Source: Oceanobacillus sp. Castelsardo (lineage in GTDB: Bacteria > Bacillota > Bacilli > Bacillales > Amphibacillaceae). From it: DNA of 64,000 nt. The stretch lies in contig NZ_LYCS01000001.1 in assembly GCF_001659985.1 (NCBI RefSeq), positions 1 to 64,000 of the forward strand. The letters are read 5' to 3'. The notes beneath the pieces are model-generated. The model did not search any database and was not told the origin of the DNA. It saw nothing but the letters and a program-made list of their open reading frames with translations. This document shows, piece by piece, positions 61,615 to 64,000 of this stretch. Position numbers and translations under genes: made by a program. The first letter of the stretch is position 1. Every line of letters starts with the position of its first letter.

Positions 61615-63164
61615 TGGATATTTATGATAAAATTAATGAATTATATGACAAACGAAGGCAAGTAGAACTTGGCGGTGGAGATGAGCGTATTGAAAAGCAA
61701 CATGCCAAGGGGAAAATGACTGCTAGAGAAAGAATTGAATATTTACTTGATAAAGGCACATTTGTTGAACTGTATCCTTTCATCGAAACACGTGCTTCTG
61801 ATTTCGGTATGAATAATAACTCTGCTAAGGGTGAAGGTGTTGTTACTGGTTACGGTAAAGTAAATGGAAAACCTGTCTATTTATTTGCCCAAGATTTTAC
61901 TGTTTACGGTGGAGCATTGGGGGAAATGCACGGTCAAAAGATTGCTGCAGCAATGGACTTAGCTGCAAAAAATGGGGTACCTTTTATCGGATTAAATGAT
62001 TCTGGTGGAGCGCGTATTCAAGAAGGTGTTTCATCACTAGATGGATATGGTCAAGTATTTTACCGAAATACAATATATTCCGGTGTAATCCCACAAATTT
62101 CTGTCATTATGGGACCAAGTGCTGGTGGTGCTGTATATTCTCCTGCTATAACAGATTTTGTCATTATGGTAGAAAAAACGTCACAAATGTTTATTACTGG
62201 GCCAAAAGTTATTGAAACAGTAACAGGGGAAAAAATTTCCTCAGAAGACTTAGGTGGAGCATTCGTCCATAACGCGAAAAGTGGAAGTGCGCATTTTAAG
62301 ACTCCATCCGAAGAAGAAGCATTAGAGTTAGTTAGGAAGTTGATTGACTATCTTCCTTCCAATTACAAAGAAAAACCTGAAAAGAAATCATACGAACAAA
62401 CAGATGATGAATCTAGACCGGATTTGACGGATATTGTTCCATATAACGCTGTTCGACCTTATGATGTGAAAAAAGTAATTGAGCAAGTAGTCGATCAAGA
62501 TAGTTTTTTAGAAGTTCAACAAGATTTTGCTAAAAATATTGTAGTTGGTTTTGCGCGTATTAAAGGGGAAATAGTCGGACTAGTATGTAATCAACCGAAA
62601 TATTTAGCTGGCGGACTTGATATTGATTCAAGTGATAAAGCGGCAAGATTCATTCGATTCTGTGACTCATTTAATATTCCATTGATTACGTTTGAAGATG
62701 TAACTGGTTTTTTCCCTGGTGTAAAACAAGAACATGGAGGTATTATCCGTCACGGTGCAAAAATTCTTTACGCATATTCAGAAGCAACTGTTCCGAAAAT
62801 CACGGTTATTACGCGTAAGGCATATGGAGGGGCGTATGTAGCTTTAAATAGTAAGTCTATTGGTGCTGATCTAGTCTTTGCTTGGCCAAACGCTGAAGTT
62901 GCAGTTATGGGACCTGAAGGGGCGGCAAATATTATCTTTGCAAAGGAAATTGCAGAAAGTGACGAACCGGAAAAAGTTAGACAGGAAAAAATAGATACAT
63001 ATAGGGAAAAATTTGCAAATCCTTATGTCGCTGCGGGTCTAGGAATGATTGACGATGTAATAGATCCTAGGGAAACTAGAATTAAGTTAATCCAGGCATT
63101 AGAAATGCTGAAAAATAAACAAGAAGAAAGACCAAACAAAAAACACGGAAATATTCCGTTATAA
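61614..63164 (+). CDS. Propionyl-CoA carboxylase beta / methylmalonyl-CoA carboxyltransferase (YqjD)
   Basis: A 516-residue carboxyltransferase with the crotonase-like double domain. GGARIQEGVSSLDGYGQVF is cut in the family signature, GPSAGGAVYSPA in the first oxyanion loop, and KAYGGAYVALNSKSIGADL in the second, plus GPEGAANIIF. It moves CO2 between biotin and propionyl-CoA. The matching biotin carboxylase subunit is not nearby and could be AccC or a distant gene. It is translationally coupled to the epimerase fusion by a 1-base overlap. Location matches B. subtilis yqjD. Confidence 0.92.
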   Translation: MDIYDKINELYDKRRQVELGGGDERIEKQHAKGKMTARERIEYLLDKGTFVELYPFIETRASDFGMNNNSAKGEGVVTGYGKVNGKPVYLFAQDFTVYGGALGEMHGQKIAAAMDLAAKNGVPFIGLNDSGGARIQEGVSSLDGYGQVFYRNTIYSGVIPQISVIMGPSAGGAVYSPAITDFVIMVEKTSQMFITGPKVIETVTGEKISSEDLGGAFVHNAKSGSAHFKTPSEEEALELVRKLIDYLPSNYKEKPEKKSYEQTDDESRPDLTDIVPYNAVRPYDVKKVIEQVVDQDSFLEVQQDFAKNIVVGFARIKGEIVGLVCNQPKYLAGGLDIDSSDKAARFIRFCDSFNIPLITFEDVTGFFPGVKQEHGGIIRHGAKILYAYSEATVPKITVITRKAYGGAYVALNSKSIGADLVFAWPNAEVAVMGPEGAANIIFAKEIAESDEPEKVRQEKIDTYREKFANPYVAAGLGMIDDVIDPRETRIKLIQALEMLKNKQEERPNKKHGNIPL

Positions 63165-63168
63165 TTTC

Positions 63169-63205
63169 ATGAAAAGATATCTCTTTTTTGGGGATATCTT
63201 TTCAT
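63169..63205 (+). terminator. Terminator of the methylmalonyl-CoA operon
   Basis: ATGAAAAGATATC and GATATCTTTTCAT are exact complements around an 11-nt T-rich loop, five bases after the stop; the region reads TTTCTTG afterwards. Confidence 0.8.
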
Positions 63206-63250
63206 TTCTTGTAGTAAATGTAGTAACCTAATAATTAGGAGGTTATATAT

Positions 63251-64000
63251 ATGACAATAATGGTAAACGAAAAAAGATTAGTTGATGAATTTTTTGAATT
63301 AGTCAAGGTTGATTCCGAAACGAAAAACGAAGAAAAGATTGCTGAAGTGCTTAAGAAAAAGTTAACTGAATTAGGCGTAGAAGTATATGAGGATAATAGT
63401 AAAGAAACCACAGGCCATGGAGCCGGTAATTTAATTTGTACATTAGAAGGAAATAAAGAGGGGGTTGATCCAATTTATTTTACTTCTCATATGGATACAG
63501 TAGTACCTGGTGTGAACATAAAGCCATCCATTAAAGATGGATATATTGTTTCAGATAGTACCACTATACTTGGTGCAGATGATAAGGCTGGATTAGCTGC
63601 TATTTTAGAATCCATTAAACTTTTGAAAGAAAATAAAGTCTCACATGGGGATATTCAATTTATTATTACAGTTGGAGAAGAATCCGGATTAGTAGGCGCG
63701 AAGGCTATCGACAAAGAATTAATAAAAGCTAAATACGGTTATGCTTTAGATAGTAATGGAGAAGTTGGTGACATTATAGTAGCAGCTCCGACACAAGCAA
63801 AAATTTATACCATCATTAAAGGGAAAACCGCACATGCGGGCTTGGAACCCGAAAAAGGTGTTTCTGCCATAACGCTTGCTGCAAAAGCTATTTCGAAAAT
63901 GCCACTAGGACGTATCGATGAGGAAACAACTGCCAATATTGGAAGATTTGAAGGTGGAAAACAAACGAATATCGTTGTGGATCACGTAGAAATCTTAGCA
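63251..64000 (+). CDS. yqjE: M20 family peptidase YqjE (partial, cut by window end)
   Basis: The first 250 codons of a tripeptidase T-like metallopeptidase; the gene runs off the right edge. The zinc ligands seen so far are His in FTSHMDTV, the bridging Asp in LGADDKAG, the catalytic Glu in VGEESGL and Asp in ALDSNG. AGGAGG precedes the ATG. It follows the carboxyltransferase gene as yqjE follows yqjD in B. subtilis. Confidence 0.92.
   Translation, partial: MTIMVNEKRLVDEFFELVKVDSETKNEEKIAEVLKKKLTELGVEVYEDNSKETTGHGAGNLICTLEGNKEGVDPIYFTSHMDTVVPGVNIKPSIKDGYIVSDSTTILGADDKAGLAAILESIKLLKENKVSHGDIQFIITVGEESGLVGAKAIDKELIKAKYGYALDSNGEVGDIIVAAPTQAKIYTIIKGKTAHAGLEPEKGVSAITLAAKAISKMPLGRIDEETTANIGRFEGGKQTNIVVDHVEILA

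Noticed and set aside
1-64000. CRISPR arrays, prophage or insertion-sequence transposases
   Set aside because: No regularly spaced direct repeats, integrases or transposase genes were seen; the mobile-looking sequences are short non-coding repeats only.

Overview
The window reads as a chromosomal segment of a low-GC, endospore-forming, naturally competent member of the Bacillaceae, probably a halophilic or alkaliphilic genus close to Oceanobacillus, Virgibacillus or Halalkalibacterium. The evidence is gene content and order. The window follows the Bacillus subtilis backbone from sodA through rpmG, glcK, comG, mntR, efp, spoIIIA, accBC, nusB, folD, xseAB, ispA, tlyA, argR, recN, spoIVB, spo0A, bkd and yqjD to yqjE. 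It is AT-rich, uses many TTG starts, and carries several families of short dispersed repeats. The genus is an inference.

Layout. 1-14 kb: tRNA-Ser(UGA), sodA, an MFS transporter, the elongation transpeptidase pbpA, a phoU without pst genes, two small membrane proteins, rpmG, the rhomboid protease gluP, a SpoVAF-type spore germination protein, yqgQ, glcK, an LtaS-type sulfatase and the small yqgW. 14-23 kb: yqgX, yqgY, a three-cysteine HTH regulator, the complete comGA-GG pseudopilus operon, yqzE, yqhG, the SNF2 helicase yqhH and the rhodanese yqhL. The gcv operon that lies between yqhH and yqhL in B. subtilis is absent. 23-31 kb: a B12-dependent ribonucleotide reductase behind paired NrdR boxes, mntR, a patatin lipase, yqhP, figP (yqhR), yqhT and efp. 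31-37 kb: the eight-gene spoIIIA operon with a sigma-E promoter and a dispersed repeat inserted in it. 37-50 kb: accB-accC, yqhY, nusB, folD, xseA, xseB, ispA, then a roughly 600-nt OLE RNA and its membrane partner OapA, followed by tlyA, argR, recN, spoIVB and spo0A. 50-64 kb: an aspartokinase, yqzF, the branched-chain keto acid operon (bcd, lpdV, bkdAA, bkdAB, bkdB), brxB, a Prli42-like miniprotein, a propionyl-CoA/methylmalonyl-CoA module, and the start of the peptidase yqjE, cut by the window end.

The standout is the OLE RNA-oapA pair between ispA and tlyA. This is a known but still poorly understood ribonucleoprotein system, linked to stress responses at the membrane in alkaliphilic and anaerobic Firmicutes. 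Here it has a recognisable closing stem and its own extended -10 promoter, and dxs is missing from its usual neighbourhood.

How the genes work together. Leucine dehydrogenase and the Bkd complex turn branched-chain amino acids into acyl-CoAs. The downstream mutase, epimerase and carboxyltransferase would carry the propionyl-CoA product to succinyl-CoA. Both this module and the ribonucleotide reductase need cobalamin. Sporulation is represented at every stage: entry (spo0A), the mother cell-forespore channel (spoIIIA), cross-compartment signalling (spoIVB) and germination (the SpoVAF-type protein and FigP).
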